This document shows, piece by piece, positions 1 to 10,014 of a DNA stretch of 43,163 nt. Numbering within the stretch: the stretch's first letter is position 1; each line of letters starts with the position of its first letter. Source of the stretch: Oscillospiraceae bacterium (GTDB lineage Bacteria; Bacillota; Clostridia; Oscillospirales; Oscillospiraceae); the NCBI GenBank assembly GCA_015067525.1, contig SVMH01000014.1, forward strand, positions 1-43,163. The letters run 5' to 3'. Made by a program: the position numbers and the translations under genes. Below the pieces are notes generated by a model. That model worked only from the letters and a program-made list of their open reading frames with translations. It did no database searches and was not told where the DNA came from.

Positions 1-72
1 AAATTTGTTTTTTCCCTGATGCAATATGAATGAGTATGAAGTTCGGGAAAGTCAGCAGAATAAAGGATTTGA

Positions 73-579
73 ATGAATATGAATAGATGTGAATTGTTGG
101 AGAAACTTTTCCCAACCATGAAGCCTCTGGACGCCCCTGCCAAGAAGGAAGAGGCTCCCGTGGCTGCAGCCGAGGCTGTTGAGGAAGCTGCCGCTCCCGC
201 CATCGACTTCTCCAAGGTGGAGATCGAGCCCCTGTTCAGCGACGAGGTGGACTTTGAGACCTTCTCCAAGTCTGACTTCCGCGCCGTGAAGGTGCTGGCT
301 TGCGAGGCTGTGAAGAAGTCCAAGAAGCTGCTGCAGTTCACGCTGGACGACGGTACCGGCACTGAGCGCACCATCCTCAGCGGTATCCATGAGTTCTACG
401 AGCCCGAGGAGCTGGTGGGCAAGACCCTGATCGCCATCACCAACCTGCCTCCCCGTAAGATGATGGGCATCGAGTCCTGCGGCATGATCATCTCCGCCGT
501 CCACAACGAAGAGGGCGAAGAGAAGCTGCACCTGCTGATGGTGGATGATCACATCCCCGCCGGCGCCAAGCTGTATTGA
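73..579 (+). CDS. Stand-alone tRNA-binding (OB-fold) domain protein, MetRS C-terminal/beta type
   Basis: The 168-aa product resembles the C-terminal tRNA-binding domain of methionyl-tRNA synthetase (the MetG beta / CsaA / Arc1p OB-fold family), which improves tRNA capture. The domain fills roughly residues 58-168, with the family pattern FRAVKVLACEAVKKSKKLL, then LSGIHEFYEPEELVGK and NLPPRKMMGIESCGMI. An Ala/Glu-rich linker (about 20-45) precedes it. Residues 8-15 (LLEKLFPT) look like the LFPR stretch that joins the catalytic half to this domain in full MetRS proteins. No synthetase catalytic motif is present. AAAGGA lies 5 nt before the ATG. Bases 1 to about 117 are clearly more AT-rich than the rest. 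It may be a genuine beta-type protein or the tail of a rearranged metG; the window starts too close to decide. Confidence 0.8.
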   Translation: MNMNRCELLEKLFPTMKPLDAPAKKEEAPVAAAEAVEEAAAPAIDFSKVEIEPLFSDEVDFETFSKSDFRAVKVLACEAVKKSKKLLQFTLDDGTGTERTILSGIHEFYEPEELVGKTLIAITNLPPRKMMGIESCGMIISAVHNEEGEEKLHLLMVDDHIPAGAKLY

Positions 580-600
580 TCTACCCCCAAAACAAAGGAA

Positions 601-634
601 AAAAGTCCCGCAGACGAAAGTCTGCGGGACTTTT
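601..634. terminator. Bidirectional intrinsic terminator between convergent genes
   Basis: Perfect stem AAAAGTCCCGCAGAC / GTCTGCGGGACTTTT closed by a GAAA loop. It has T-runs on both strands and serves the tRNA-binding gene on the left and the phosphoesterase gene on the right. Confidence 0.9.
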
Positions 635-638
635 CTTG

Positions 639-1244
639 TCATTTGGATACAGGCTCCACGTCGATGACGTAGCGCTCGTAGGCGTTGATGATCTTGGTGC
701 CGTTATACTCCATCTCGCGGGGGATCTCGTGGCCGTAGCTCAGGTGGATATGGCCGTGGACGAGATAGCGGGGCCGGTATTTATCCAGCAGCTCCCGCAA
801 CGCCTCGCTGCCGCGGTGGGCGTAGTCGTCGGCGTCGCCCAGACCCAGAGGGGCCGCGTGGGTCACCACGATGTCCACACCGCCGGCCTTTCGCAGCTGC
901 CACCACAGCTTGCGGATGCGGCGGCGCATCTGGGTATCGGTGTACTGGTGGTCACCGGGGTTGTAGCGCATGGAGCCGCCCAAACCCAGGATGCGCAGGC
1001 CCTTGTAGGTGATGATGCGGTCTTCGATGCACTCGCAGCCCTCCGGCGGATGATCGCGGTAGGAGCCGTCGTGGTTGCCGTGGACGTAGAATACCGGCGC
1101 CTTGCCCATGGTGACCAGAAAAGAGAGATAAGAGGCTTTCAGGTCACCGCAGGAGAGGATCATGTCATAGTCTTTCAGCTTGCCGGGGGAGTAGTAGTCC
1201 CACAGGGACAGGCATTCCTCGTCAGCCAGCGTCAGGATCTTCAT
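639..1244 (-). CDS. Calcineurin-like metallophosphoesterase
   Basis: A 201-aa cytoplasmic hydrolase of the calcineurin-like phosphoesterase superfamily (dinuclear metal site). Visible motifs are GD at 33-34, GNHD at 56-59, VVTHAAP around 126-132 and GHIH at 164-167. The first metal motif, usually DxH, reads ADEE at 7-10, so an acidic residue replaces the His. The substrate cannot be read from sequence; relatives act on cyclic nucleotides, phospholipids or phosphoproteins. Its ATG overlaps the stop of the upstream ParB-like/BMP gene by 4 nt (ATGA), so the two are translationally coupled. It ends at the shared terminator at 601-634. Confidence 0.9.
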   Translation of the reverse strand: MKILTLADEECLSLWDYYSPGKLKDYDMILSCGDLKASYLSFLVTMGKAPVFYVHGNHDGSYRDHPPEGCECIEDRIITYKGLRILGLGGSMRYNPGDHQYTDTQMRRRIRKLWWQLRKAGGVDIVVTHAAPLGLGDADDYAHRGSEALRELLDKYRPRYLVHGHIHLSYGHEIPREMEYNGTKIINAYERYVIDVEPVSK

Positions 1245-3181
1245 GTGATCACCTCCTGCTGGATGTCGGGGATCTGGTCGCGGTAGATGCCCAGCATACG
1301 CACCGTGGGCTGGGAGATGGGCAGGATCTCGTCGTAGGAGGGGATGGAGCCCACCACGTTGTCACACAGCCAGTCCATGTGCAAGATCTCGTCGGCGCTG
1401 AGGATGCGGGAACCCTCGTTGATGACGCGGCCGTCCTGTGTCACGATGCGGGAGCGGAAGGGATCGATGACCCCGTCCCGCAGGCCCTGACGCAAAATCT
1501 TGGCCAGCGACAGCACGCCTGCCGGCAGGGATTTGGACAGCTCCACGTCGATGACGCCGCTGCTCAGGCCCCACCAGTCGTTCACGGCGGCAGAGGTGCG
1601 GGTACTCCAGGTTTCCGAAAGGATGGAGCGGATCACGTTTTCATAGAACTTGCCCCACAGCCACACGGGGCTGCCCAGCGGTTTGCGCATGCCGGTGCTG
1701 TCCATCTCGTAGGTGCCGTAGGCCATGTGGCCCCGCTGTCCCACGGGTGTGTCGCGGTTGGACACCACGTAGATGCCCTGCTCAATGAACTCCTGCGCCG
1801 GATTGCCCGGCAGGCACGACCACTTCAGTTCCACGATGGCGCGGGGATTGGTCATGCGGGCGCCCAGGGCAAAGGCGTTGATGGAGGCGGGCACGCCGTA
1901 GATGGGATAGGAACCCACATAGCCGATGCGGTTGCTGTCGGCGATGGCGCCGGCAATGGCGCCGGTGATGAACTTGGCCTCATAGATGCGGCAGTAGTAG
2001 GTGTGAACGGTGGAGTAGGGCATGTGCACCGAGCAGTTGAGGAAGCGCACGTTGGGATGGCGGACGGAGGCTTTCAAACTGGCGCCGATCAGCTGGGGCG
2101 TGGTGGTAAAGATGACGTCGGCGCGTTCGGCCACGGCCTGCTCCAGCAGGGCCTCCGCCTCCTCGGGGCTGTTGGCACCGAAATAGCTGCGCACGGTGAC
2201 GGCCTGTCCCAACGCCTGCTCCAGATGCTGGCGGCCCAGATCGTGGGCGGCGGTCCATGCGCTGGTCTCCACGGTGCGCTGGTGGACGAAGGCCACGTGG
2301 ATGTGGTTGAGCTTGAGTAGGTGGTTGAAGAGCGTGGATTTGGCTTCCGTGGGGGGCGCTTCGGTGCGCACCACGGGGTCAGGATCGGCGGTGGAGACGA
2401 AGTTGTCCCACATATCCGAAAGGCTCTTTTTCAGCGCGGCCACGCGCAGCGCGGTCAGCTCGGAGTAGGGGTGGACCTGCAGCCACACCAGCAGCGCGTC
2501 CTCCGGTGTCATGGGCAGGCGCTGACCGCCCAGATCGGAGAAGACCTTCTTGAAATAGTGGAAGCCGGAGCGGAAGCGGCGGCGATCCTCCTCCGTCCAG
2601 TCCTGATCGGGGGCAAAGCCCAGCAGGGCTGTCAGCTTGCCGTAATCACCGGGCTGGGTGAAGAGCACATCGTAGAGGCCGGAATGCTGGTAGAAGTCCA
2701 GAAATTCGTAGTAGGCCTGCACACGGGGATCGTCCGTCAGCTCCGGCAGCACGCGGTAAAAGGTGGTGTTGATGCGGGGCGAGCCGTTGAACTTCAGCAC
2801 ACTCAGACGCTTGTTGCCCTCCTGCACGTAGAAATTGCCCAGATATTCATAGCAGATCAGCGGGTCGCGGATACCCACATCGCTGAGGTGGTCGGAGCAC
2901 AGGGTGATCCACTTGGTGGCAAACTCGGTGTCCTCCGGCAGCAGGGGCAGGAAGCTGGGGGAGAAGGCGGCGGTGCGGCCGGCGCTCTTCATGCCCACAA
3001 AGCGCTCCACGGGGATCTCAGCGGTGGCCACCAGCTTGGTGGACTTGACGTTGACGCCCTCCAGCAGCTCATCAAGGACGGGGGGATAGGGGGACTGGCC
3101 GCGGGCAATGCATTCTTTCTGCTCCCGCAGGCCCTGCTTCAGCGCAGTTTGGTACTGGTTGTAGGCTTCATCGGCAATCAT
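1241..3181 (-). CDS. ParB-like / BMP-family ligand-binding fusion protein, no signal peptide
   Basis: A 646-aa protein. Residues about 50-150 resemble a ParB/sulfiredoxin-type fold (GIRDPLICYEYLGNFYVQEG followed by NKRLSVLK; the EGNKR box is at 121-125). Residues from about 293 to 560 resemble the BMP/PnrA/Med family (PF02608), which binds nucleosides or lipoprotein substrates outside the cell for ABC import. There is no signal peptide or lipobox, so it should be cytoplasmic and may work as a sensor rather than a transporter component. The ATG at 3181 has AAAGGAG about 9 nt upstream. A longer reading to 3253 would start inside the promoter. No ABC permease or ATPase gene is nearby. The downstream partner is the phosphoesterase. 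Confidence 0.8.
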   Translation of the reverse strand: MIADEAYNQYQTALKQGLREQKECIARGQSPYPPVLDELLEGVNVKSTKLVATAEIPVERFVGMKSAGRTAAFSPSFLPLLPEDTEFATKWITLCSDHLSDVGIRDPLICYEYLGNFYVQEGNKRLSVLKFNGSPRINTTFYRVLPELTDDPRVQAYYEFLDFYQHSGLYDVLFTQPGDYGKLTALLGFAPDQDWTEEDRRRFRSGFHYFKKVFSDLGGQRLPMTPEDALLVWLQVHPYSELTALRVAALKKSLSDMWDNFVSTADPDPVVRTEAPPTEAKSTLFNHLLKLNHIHVAFVHQRTVETSAWTAAHDLGRQHLEQALGQAVTVRSYFGANSPEEAEALLEQAVAERADVIFTTTPQLIGASLKASVRHPNVRFLNCSVHMPYSTVHTYYCRIYEAKFITGAIAGAIADSNRIGYVGSYPIYGVPASINAFALGARMTNPRAIVELKWSCLPGNPAQEFIEQGIYVVSNRDTPVGQRGHMAYGTYEMDSTGMRKPLGSPVWLWGKFYENVIRSILSETWSTRTSAAVNDWWGLSSGVIDVELSKSLPAGVLSLAKILRQGLRDGVIDPFRSRIVTQDGRVINEGSRILSADEILHMDWLCDNVVGSIPSYDEILPISQPTVRMLGIYRDQIPDIQQEVIT

Positions 3182-3224
3182 ATACGGCACACTCCTTTTC
3201 GGTGGAATGGATGTTACTGCCTCC

Positions 3225-3253
3225 ATTTTAGCAAAAGTTCGCCGCCGCCACAA
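3225..3253 (-). promoter_or_regulatory. Sigma-A promoter for the BMP-phosphoesterase pair
   Basis: Read on the minus strand: TTGTGG, 17 nt, TAAAAT, with an extended TG before the -10. The -10 at 3225-3230 lies about 45 nt upstream of the ATG at 3181, which also rules out the longer start at 3253. Confidence 0.65.
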
Positions 3254-3359
3254 GAGCGAGCGGGGCAGAAACGGCGATTTTCCGGCGTCATGGGCGAAAA
3301 AAAGGGGGAAAAAGGGCGGGAAAGAGCGGGAAAGAGCGGGTGAAAGTGGAAGCTCCGCA

Positions 3360-3388
3360 TTGACTTTTCAAAATTTCTGATATATCAT
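3360..3388 (+). promoter_or_regulatory. Sigma-A promoter for the spoU-dprA-topA-trmFO-plsX run
   Basis: TTGACT, 17 nt, TATCAT, in an AT-rich patch upstream of the methyltransferase gene. It is the first rightward promoter of the housekeeping block. Confidence 0.6.
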
Positions 3389-3442
3389 AAGGTGCACTAT
3401 ACTTAATTAGAATAGGTATCGTATGCCCGGAAGGAGGACAAC

Positions 3443-4198
3443 ATGGAACGTATCACCAGCCGCACCAACCCCTTGATGACCCATTTGCGCAAGCTGTCCT
3501 CTTCCGCCGCCTACCGGCGCGAGCAGGGCGAGTTTTTGTGCGACGGCCCCAAGCTGCTCCAAGAGGCGCTGCAGTGGGGCGCGGAGCTTGTGACCGTGGT
3601 GGCCACTGCCGGTACCGAGCTGCCGGTGCTTCCCGCCGGTGTGCGCGCTGTGGAGGTGCCGGAGGACGTGATGGCCTCCGTGTCCCCCATGAAGACGCCT
3701 CAGGGTGTGCTGTTCACCTGCCGCCTGCCGGAGACCGAGCTGCCCCCTGTGCTGCAGGGCCGGTGCTACGCAGTGCTTGACGGCGTGCAGGATCCCGGTA
3801 ACGTGGGCACCATCTGGCGCACGGCGGACGCTTTTGGCTGTGACGGTTTGATCCTTCTGTCCGGCTGCGCCGACCCCTACAGCCCCAAGACGGTGCGGGC
3901 CTCTATGGGCGCGGTGTTCCGCAGCGCCGTGTGGACGGCGCAGGCGCAGGAGATGAAAGCTGCGCTGGAGCAAAGCGGCGTCCCCCTTTATGGCGCGGCC
4001 CTGCGCGAAGACACGCTGGACGCCCGTGAGGTGGACTATACCCGTGCCGCGCTGGCCATCGGCAGCGAAGGCCGGGGCCTGAGCGCCGAGGTACTGGCGC
4101 TGTGCGACAAAACCGTCCGCATCCCCATGTCGGAGCGGTGCGAATCGCTGAACGCCGCCATTGCAGCCGCTGTGCTGCTGTGGGAGGCATATCGCTGA
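3443..4198 (+). CDS. SpoU/TrmH-family RNA 2'-O-ribose methyltransferase
   Basis: A 251-aa SPOUT-class enzyme that transfers methyl from S-adenosylmethionine to a ribose 2'-OH in tRNA or rRNA. An N-terminal substrate-binding region (about 1-105) is followed by the trefoil-knot domain. Motif 1 is DGVQDPGNVGTIWRTADAFG (113-132, with Asn120 and Arg126), motif 2 is LAIGSEGRGLS, and motif 3 near the C-terminus is SLNAAIAAAVLLWE. AGGAGG precedes the ATG. It lies 17 nt before dprA. The target nucleotide (RlmB-, TrmH- or TsnR-like) cannot be assigned by eye. Confidence 0.92.
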   Translation: MERITSRTNPLMTHLRKLSSSAAYRREQGEFLCDGPKLLQEALQWGAELVTVVATAGTELPVLPAGVRAVEVPEDVMASVSPMKTPQGVLFTCRLPETELPPVLQGRCYAVLDGVQDPGNVGTIWRTADAFGCDGLILLSGCADPYSPKTVRASMGAVFRSAVWTAQAQEMKAALEQSGVPLYGAALREDTLDAREVDYTRAALAIGSEGRGLSAEVLALCDKTVRIPMSERCESLNAAIAAAVLLWEAYR

Positions 4199-4215
4199 GG
4201 AAAGGAGGCCCGGTG

Positions 4216-5424
4216 ATGGCAGCTTTGAAATATTGGGTCTGGCTGACCAATCTGTCGGGCCTTAGTAACCGCAGCCGCTGGCTGCTGCTGGAGCATTTTT
4301 CCTCTCCCGAGGAGATCTATTACGCCGATGAGGCGCAGCTGCCTTTGGTGGAGGGCCTGAGCTCCGCGCAGGCACAGCTGCTGCAGGATAAATCCCTGCG
4401 CCGGGCCGAGGAGATCCTGGCCGAGTGCGCGCGGAAGGATATTTTCATCGTCACCGTGCAGGATGCGGCCTATCCGGCCCGCCTGCGCAGCATTTACGAT
4501 GCGCCCCTTCTGCTGTACGGGAAGGGCGCCATGCCCCTTTTCGACGAAGAGGCGGCCATCGCTATGATCGGCACCCGCAAGTGCACGCCTTACGGCGTCC
4601 ACGCGGCGGAGGCGCTGGGCTATGAAATGGCCAAACAGGGTGCGCTGATCGTGTCCGGCCTCGCTGAGGGTATCGACGCATCGTCCCACAAGGGCGCGCT
4701 GCGCGCCGGCGGCTTTGTGGCAGGCGTGCTGGGCTGTGGTGTGGATGTGGTGTATCCCGCGTCCAGCCGAAGACTTTATGAGGATATCGCCGCCACCGGC
4801 GTGCTGCTTTCGGAGTATCCTCCCGGAAGTCCGCCGGAGCGCTGGCATTTTCCGGAGCGCAACCGCATCATCAGTGGTTTGAGCGTGGCTGCCGTTGTGG
4901 TGGAAGCACCGGAGGACAGCGGCGCACTGATCACTGCCCACGCGGCCATGGAGCAGGGAAGGGACGTATTCGCCGTGCCCGGCCCCATTGATTCCTATGC
5001 AAGCCGGGGCTGCAACGCCCTGATCCGCGACGGTGCGGGGCTGGTGATGGAAGCCTGGGATGTGCTGGGCGGCTATCAGGGCCGGTTCCCCCACCGCATC
5101 CACAGCGACAAGGCCAAGCTGCCCCAGCTCCCTGAGGGCGGCGTCATGCCGGAAGAGACGGAGGCTGTGCCGGTGGTGGAGCTGCCGGTGCTAGATCTGA
5201 AGAGAAATAAAGAGGGATTGACTGATGACCAGCTGCGTATCATACGTCTGCTGGATACCAAAGAGGGCAAACTGACCGATGAGGTGGCGGAGGAATCCGG
5301 CCTGCCCATCCGGCGTGTGCTGTCTGCCCTGACGGTGCTGGAGATCGACGGTTACGCCGCCCAGTGCAGCGCCCGGTGCTTTGTGCGCACCGTGGACATC
5401 AAGGACGAGAAGAAGGAAGGATAA
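4216..5424 (+). CDS. dprA: DNA-processing protein DprA (Smf)
   Basis: A 402-aa protein. DprA binds incoming single-stranded DNA and loads RecA during natural transformation; it is also widely kept in species not known to be competent. Residues 1-75 match the N-terminal SAM/HhH-like region. The Rossmann core starts at IGTRKCTPYG (118-127) and continues with SGLAEGIDASSH, GCGVDVVYP, SEYPPG and FPERNRIISGLS. The C-terminal part (about 330-402) looks like the winged helix (LTDEVAEESGLPIRRVLSAL). The ATG at 4216 follows AAAGGAGG by 7 nt. It ends 5 nt before topA, the usual Firmicute order. Confidence 0.96.
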   Translation: MAALKYWVWLTNLSGLSNRSRWLLLEHFSSPEEIYYADEAQLPLVEGLSSAQAQLLQDKSLRRAEEILAECARKDIFIVTVQDAAYPARLRSIYDAPLLLYGKGAMPLFDEEAAIAMIGTRKCTPYGVHAAEALGYEMAKQGALIVSGLAEGIDASSHKGALRAGGFVAGVLGCGVDVVYPASSRRLYEDIAATGVLLSEYPPGSPPERWHFPERNRIISGLSVAAVVVEAPEDSGALITAHAAMEQGRDVFAVPGPIDSYASRGCNALIRDGAGLVMEAWDVLGGYQGRFPHRIHSDKAKLPQLPEGGVMPEETEAVPVVELPVLDLKRNKEGLTDDQLRIIRLLDTKEGKLTDEVAEESGLPIRRVLSALTVLEIDGYAAQCSARCFVRTVDIKDEKKEG

Positions 5425-5429
5425 GGAAT

Positions 5430-7676
5430 ATGGCAAAAAAGGCTGTGAAAGACCTGGTGATCGTGGAGTCCCCGGCCAAAGCCAAGACCATTGGCAAATA
5501 TCTGGGCAAGGATTACGAGGTCAAGGCCTGCATGGGCCATCTGCGCGACCTGCCCAAGAGCGTGATCGGCGTGGATGTGGATGACGATTTTGAACCCAAC
5601 TACCGCCCCATCAAGGGCAAAGAAGATATCATCGCCGACCTGAAGAAGTCGGCCAAGGCCGCCGGTACCGTGTACCTCGCCACCGACCCCGACCGCGAAG
5701 GCGAGGCCATCAGCTGGCACCTCAAGCATCTGCTGGAACTGAGCGAGGAGAAGGCGCGCCGCGTGACCTTCAACGAGATCACCAACAAGGTGGTCAATGA
5801 GAGCATCCGTGCGCCCCGCGACATCGATCAGAATCTGGTGGATGCCCAGCAGGCGCGCCGCATTCTCGACCGCATCGTGGGCTATCAGCTCTCCCCCCTG
5901 CTGTGGAAGAAGGTGCGCCGCGGCCTCTCTGCCGGCCGTGTGCAGTCGGTGGCCATGCGTCTGGTGGCAGACCGCGAGGCCGAGATCCGCGCCTTTGTGC
6001 CTCAGGAATACTGGACGCTGGACGCCTTTTTGAAGACGGACGCCGGTGCGGTGTTCAAGGCTCACTACTACGGCAAGAACGGCAAGAAGCACGAGCCTGC
6101 TTCCGCCGAAGAGATGGAGGCCATCCGCACGGAGCTGCAGGAGCTGCCCTTCGCCGTCAAGAGCGTCAAGCGCGCCGATAAGCACCGTTCCCCCTCGCCC
6201 CCCTTCACCACCTCCACGCTGCAGCAGGACGCCAGCCGCAAGCTGAACATGACGCCCCGCCGCACCATGGCCATCGCCCAGCAGCTGTATGAAGGTGTGG
6301 ACATTACCGGTGAGGGCACCGTGGGTCTCATCACCTACATGCGTACCGACTCGCTGCGCATTTCCGCCGAGGCGCAGGCCGCCGCCCGCGCGCTGATCGA
6401 CAGCCGCTACGGCAAGGCCTACCGCCCAGACGCCTACCGCAATTACAAGACCAAGGCCGGCGCGCAGGATGCCCACGAGGCCATCCGCCCCAGCGATGTC
6501 AAGCTGACCCCCGAAATGGTGAAGGGAGACCTGACGGCGGAGCAGTACCGCCTCTACCGCCTGATCTGGAGCCGTTTTCTGGCCAGCCAGATGTCCAACG
6601 CCGTGTATGACAGCGTCAATGTGGAGGTGGTGGCCGGTGACCACGCCTTCCGCGCCAGCGCCAGCCAGCTGAAGTTCGCCGGCTACACCGCCGTGTACGA
6701 AGAGAGCCGCGACGAGGAGAAGGAAGAGAAGGAATCCCCCCTGCCCGCGCTGGGCGAGGGTGAAGTGGTGGAGCTGGAGAAGCTCAGCGGTGAGCAGCAT
6801 TTCACCCAGCCCCCCACCCGCTATACCGACGCCACCCTCATCCGCACCATGGAAGAGAACGGCATCGGCCGTCCCTCCACCTATGCGCCTACCGTGTCCA
6901 CCATTCTCGACCGCGAGTACGTGCTCAAAGAGGGCAAGTACCTGCGCATTACCCCCCTTGGCGAAGTGGTGACCGGCCTGATGCGCGAGCGTTTCCCCGA
7001 CATCGTGGATGTGAAGTTCACCGCCCGCATGGAGCAGGATCTGGACGAAGTGGAGTCCGGCGACAAGCAGTGGAAAGAGCTGTTGCGCGCCTTCTACGGC
7101 CCCTTTGCCGCCAATCTCAAGCAGGTGGAGCAGGACATGGAGGGCATCTACCTCAAGGTGCCCGACGAGGTCAGCGAGGAGAAGTGCGACATCTGCGGCA
7201 GGAACATGGTCATCAAGTCCGGCCGCTTCGGCCGCTTCCTGGCCTGCCCTGGCTACCCCGAGTGCAAGTTCACCAAGCCTCTGGTGGTAGAGATGCCTGG
7301 CCGCTGCCCCAAGTGCGGCAATCGCATCCTGAAAAAGACCAGCCGCAACGGCTACACCTACTACGGCTGTGAGAAATTCCCGGAGTGCGACTTTATGACC
7401 TGGGACGTGCCGGTGAAGGACGACTGTCCCGCCTGCGGCCAGACCATGTTCAAAAAGTCCGGCCGCGGCTTCAAGAAGCCCTTCTGCGTCAACCCCGCCT
7501 GCGAGAAGTTCCTGCCGGAAGATCAGCGGGGCTATCCCAAGAAGAAGACGGAGGACGGCGAGGCAAAGACGGAGGAGAAAGCCGCTGCCAAGAAGAGCAG
7601 CGCCAGGAAAACCACCGAGAAGAAGACCACGGCAAAAAAGACCACCCGGAAGGCCAAGGCCGAGGAGACGAAATGA
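5430..7676 (+). CDS. topA: DNA topoisomerase I (type IA)
   Basis: A 748-aa enzyme that relaxes negative supercoils by passing a strand through a transient 5'-phosphotyrosine break. The TOPRIM domain opens with [17 protein letters not shown] and carries the acidic motif [12 protein letters not shown] (first Asp at 86). The catalytic tyrosine is Tyr303 in LITYMRTDS. Three zinc-ribbon repeats follow ([16 protein letters not shown] and CPACGQTM types), then a Lys/Thr/Glu-rich tail over the last ~45 residues that probably contacts DNA or RNA polymerase. AAGGA lies just before the ATG. Its stop codon overlaps the trmFO start. Confidence 0.97.
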   Translation: MAKKAVKDLVIVESPAKAKTIGKYLGKDYEVKACMGHLRDLPKSVIGVDVDDDFEPNYRPIKGKEDIIADLKKSAKAAGTVYLATDPDREGEAISWHLKHLLELSEEKARRVTFNEITNKVVNESIRAPRDIDQNLVDAQQARRILDRIVGYQLSPLLWKKVRRGLSAGRVQSVAMRLVADREAEIRAFVPQEYWTLDAFLKTDAGAVFKAHYYGKNGKKHEPASAEEMEAIRTELQELPFAVKSVKRADKHRSPSPPFTTSTLQQDASRKLNMTPRRTMAIAQQLYEGVDITGEGTVGLITYMRTDSLRISAEAQAAARALIDSRYGKAYRPDAYRNYKTKAGAQDAHEAIRPSDVKLTPEMVKGDLTAEQYRLYRLIWSRFLASQMSNAVYDSVNVEVVAGDHAFRASASQLKFAGYTAVYEESRDEEKEEKESPLPALGEGEVVELEKLSGEQHFTQPPTRYTDATLIRTMEENGIGRPSTYAPTVSTILDREYVLKEGKYLRITPLGEVVTGLMRERFPDIVDVKFTARMEQDLDEVESGDKQWKELLRAFYGPFAANLKQVEQDMEGIYLKVPDEVSEEKCDICGRNMVIKSGRFGRFLACPGYPECKFTKPLVVEMPGRCPKCGNRILKKTSRNGYTYYGCEKFPECDFMTWDVPVKDDCPACGQTMFKKSGRGFKKPFCVNPACEKFLPEDQRGYPKKKTEDGEAKTEEKAAAKKSSARKTTEKKTTAKKTTRKAKAEETK

Positions 7677-8980
7677 ATGTAACTGTGATCGGCGCGGGTC
7701 TGGCCGGCAGCGAGGCTGCCTGGCAGCTGGCGCAGCGGGGTATCCATGTGACGCTGTGCGAGATGAAGCCCCACAAGACCACCCCCGCCCATGAAACCGG
7801 ATATTTTGCAGAGCTCTGCTGCTCCAACTCCCTGCGCTCCGACCAGCTGGAGAACGCGGTGGGCCTTCTCAAGGAGGAGCTGCGCCGCCTGGACAGCCTC
7901 ATCATCCGCTGCGCCGACGCCACCCGCGTCCCCGCCGGCGGGGCTCTGGCGGTGGACCGCCACGGCTTTGCCCGCATGGTCACCCAGGAGCTGCGCAATC
8001 ACCCCAATGTCACCGTGGTGGAGGGTGAAGTTACCGAGATCCCCGAGGGCGAGGTGCTCATCGCCTCCGGCCCCCTGACTTCCGACGCGCTGGCAGAGAA
8101 GCTGCAGCAGCTCTTTGGTGAGGCCACCACGCTCAACTTCTTTGACGCGGCCGCCCCTCTGGTCAGCTTTGAGAGCGTGGATATGGATAGCGCCTATTTT
8201 GCCTCCCGCTATGACAAGGGAACCCCCGACTATATCAACTGCCCCATGACGGAAGAGGAGTACAAGGCCTTCTGGTCGGCTTTGATTGCTGCCGAAGAGG
8301 CGGACGTCCACGGCTTTGAGGACAAGCAGGTCTTTGAAGGCTGCATGCCGGTGGAAGTGATGGCCCGCCGCGGTGAGGATACGCTGCGCTACGGCCCCCT
8401 GAAGCCCAAGGGTCTGCCCGATCCCAAGACGGGCCGCGATCCCTACGCGGTGGTGCAGCTTCGCAAGGACAACGCCGACGGCACCATCTACAATCTGGTG
8501 GGCTTCCAGACCCATCTGAAGTGGGGCGAGCAGAAGCGGGTATTTTCCATGATCCCCGCGCTGAAAAACGCCCAGTACCTGCGCTACGGTGTCATGCACC
8601 GCAACACCTATCTCGATTCCCCCCGCCTGCTGGACCGATATTACCGTTTGCGCAAAGAACCCCGCATCGCCTTTGCCGGCCAGATGACCGGCGTGGAGGG
8701 CTATGTGGAGTCCTGCGCCTCCGGCTTCCTGGCCGGCATCGAAATGGCCCGCCGCCTGCGCGGCATGGAGCCGGTCAACTTCCCGCAGGAGACGGCCATC
8801 GGTGCGCTGGGCCTGTATGTCAGCAACGAATCGGTGGGTTCGTTCCAGCCGATGAACATCAACTTCGGCATTATGCCGCCCCTGGGCTACAAGGTCCGGG
8901 GTAAGCGCAACAAGAACGCGGAGCTTTCTGCCCGTTCTCTGGCGCTGATCGATCAACTGCGTGAGGAGGTCATTCGATGA
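7673..8980 (+). CDS. trmFO: Methylenetetrahydrofolate--tRNA-(uracil-5-)-methyltransferase TrmFO
   Basis: A 435-aa flavoprotein, the usual family length. It makes 5-methyluridine at tRNA position 54 using methylenetetrahydrofolate and reduced FAD. The N-terminal FAD-binding motif is [15 protein letters not shown]. Family blocks include [62 protein letters not shown] and [16 protein letters not shown]. The ATG overlaps the topA stop (ATGA), and its own stop overlaps the plsX start by 4 nt, so topA, trmFO and plsX are translationally coupled. Confidence 0.97.
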   Translation: MNVTVIGAGLAGSEAAWQLAQRGIHVTLCEMKPHKTTPAHETGYFAELCCSNSLRSDQLENAVGLLKEELRRLDSLIIRCADATRVPAGGALAVDRHGFARMVTQELRNHPNVTVVEGEVTEIPEGEVLIASGPLTSDALAEKLQQLFGEATTLNFFDAAAPLVSFESVDMDSAYFASRYDKGTPDYINCPMTEEEYKAFWSALIAAEEADVHGFEDKQVFEGCMPVEVMARRGEDTLRYGPLKPKGLPDPKTGRDPYAVVQLRKDNADGTIYNLVGFQTHLKWGEQKRVFSMIPALKNAQYLRYGVMHRNTYLDSPRLLDRYYRLRKEPRIAFAGQMTGVEGYVESCASGFLAGIEMARRLRGMEPVNFPQETAIGALGLYVSNESVGSFQPMNINFGIMPPLGYKVRGKRNKNAELSARSLALIDQLREEVIR

Positions 8981-9999
8981 AGATCATTATCGACGCGATG
9001 GGCGGCGACAACGCCCCTCTGGAAATCGTCAAGGGCGCCCTGCAGGGCCAAAAGCGCTTTGGCGTGGACATCGTGCTCACCGGCGACACCACCGCCATTT
9101 TGAAGGCGCTGGAGGCCTGCGGCGAGAAGACGCTGCCTCAGGGTGTGGAGATCGCCCACGCCGACGAGGTGGTGGAGATGTGCGACGACCCCGCCACGGT
9201 GTTCCGCAGAAAGAAGAATTCCTCCATGGCGCTGGGCCTGAACATGGTCCGCGAGGGTAAGGGCGATGCCTTTATCTCTGCCGGCTCCACCGGCGCACTG
9301 CTCACCGGTGCGACGCTCCTGGTCAAGCGCGTGCGCGGTATCCGCCGCGCCGCCATGGCACCCACCATTCCCACCACCACCGGCAAGGCCGTGCTGATTG
9401 ACTGCGGCGCCAACGCCGAGTGCACGCCGGAGTATCTGGTGCAGTTTGCCTATCTCGGCAGCTTCTACGCCAGCCGCGTGCTGGGTATCGAGAAGCCCCG
9501 CGTGGGCCTTCTGAACATCGGTGCCGAGGACAGTAAGGGTACCGATCTGCAGCGCGAGACCCTCACTTGGCTGCGTCAGGCCGGCGAGGCGGGTCACCTG
9601 AACTTCATCGGCAACATCGAGGCCAAGGAGGCCATCAAGGGCGGCTGCGACGTGATCGTGGCGGACGGTTTTTCCGGCAACGTGATGCTCAAGACCATGG
9701 AAGGCGTAGGCTCCATGGCCGGCAGCGCCATCAAGGGCATTTTCAAGAAGAACCTGCTGACCAAGCTGGCGGCACTGGCCGTCATGCCCGGTCTCAACGA
9801 TTTCCGCGCCATGATGGATCCCAACAAGGTGGGCGGCACCGCCTTTATCGGTATTTCCAAGCCCGTCATCAAGGCCCACGGCTCTTCCAACGCCGAGGCC
9901 ATTGAGAATGCGGTGGGTCAGGCGGTGCAGTTTGCCCAGAGCGGCATCATCACCGATATCGAGGAGAATATCGACCTCATGAAGATCGAACGGGAATAA
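8977..9999 (+). CDS. plsX: Phosphate acyltransferase PlsX
   Basis: A 340-aa soluble or peripheral-membrane enzyme that converts acyl-ACP and phosphate to acyl-phosphate, the donor for PlsY in phosphatidic acid synthesis. Family signatures are [12 protein letters not shown] at the N-terminus, [43 protein letters not shown] and [11 protein letters not shown]. The start overlaps the end of trmFO by 4 nt. plsX usually sits with fapR or fabD/fabG; here it hangs on the topA-trmFO unit, with acpP following under its own promoter. Confidence 0.97.
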   Translation: MKIIIDAMGGDNAPLEIVKGALQGQKRFGVDIVLTGDTTAILKALEACGEKTLPQGVEIAHADEVVEMCDDPATVFRRKKNSSMALGLNMVREGKGDAFISAGSTGALLTGATLLVKRVRGIRRAAMAPTIPTTTGKAVLIDCGANAECTPEYLVQFAYLGSFYASRVLGIEKPRVGLLNIGAEDSKGTDLQRETLTWLRQAGEAGHLNFIGNIEAKEAIKGGCDVIVADGFSGNVMLKTMEGVGSMAGSAIKGIFKKNLLTKLAALAVMPGLNDFRAMMDPNKVGGTAFIGISKPVIKAHGSSNAEAIENAVGQAVQFAQSGIITDIEENIDLMKIERE

Positions 10000-10014
10000 T
10001 TCACCAAAAACCTA

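Noticed and set aside
1241-3253. Longer start for the ParB-like/BMP protein at 3253
   Set aside because: The extra 24 codons cover the -10 and part of the -35 of a good promoter; the ATG at 3181 has AAAGGAG upstream.
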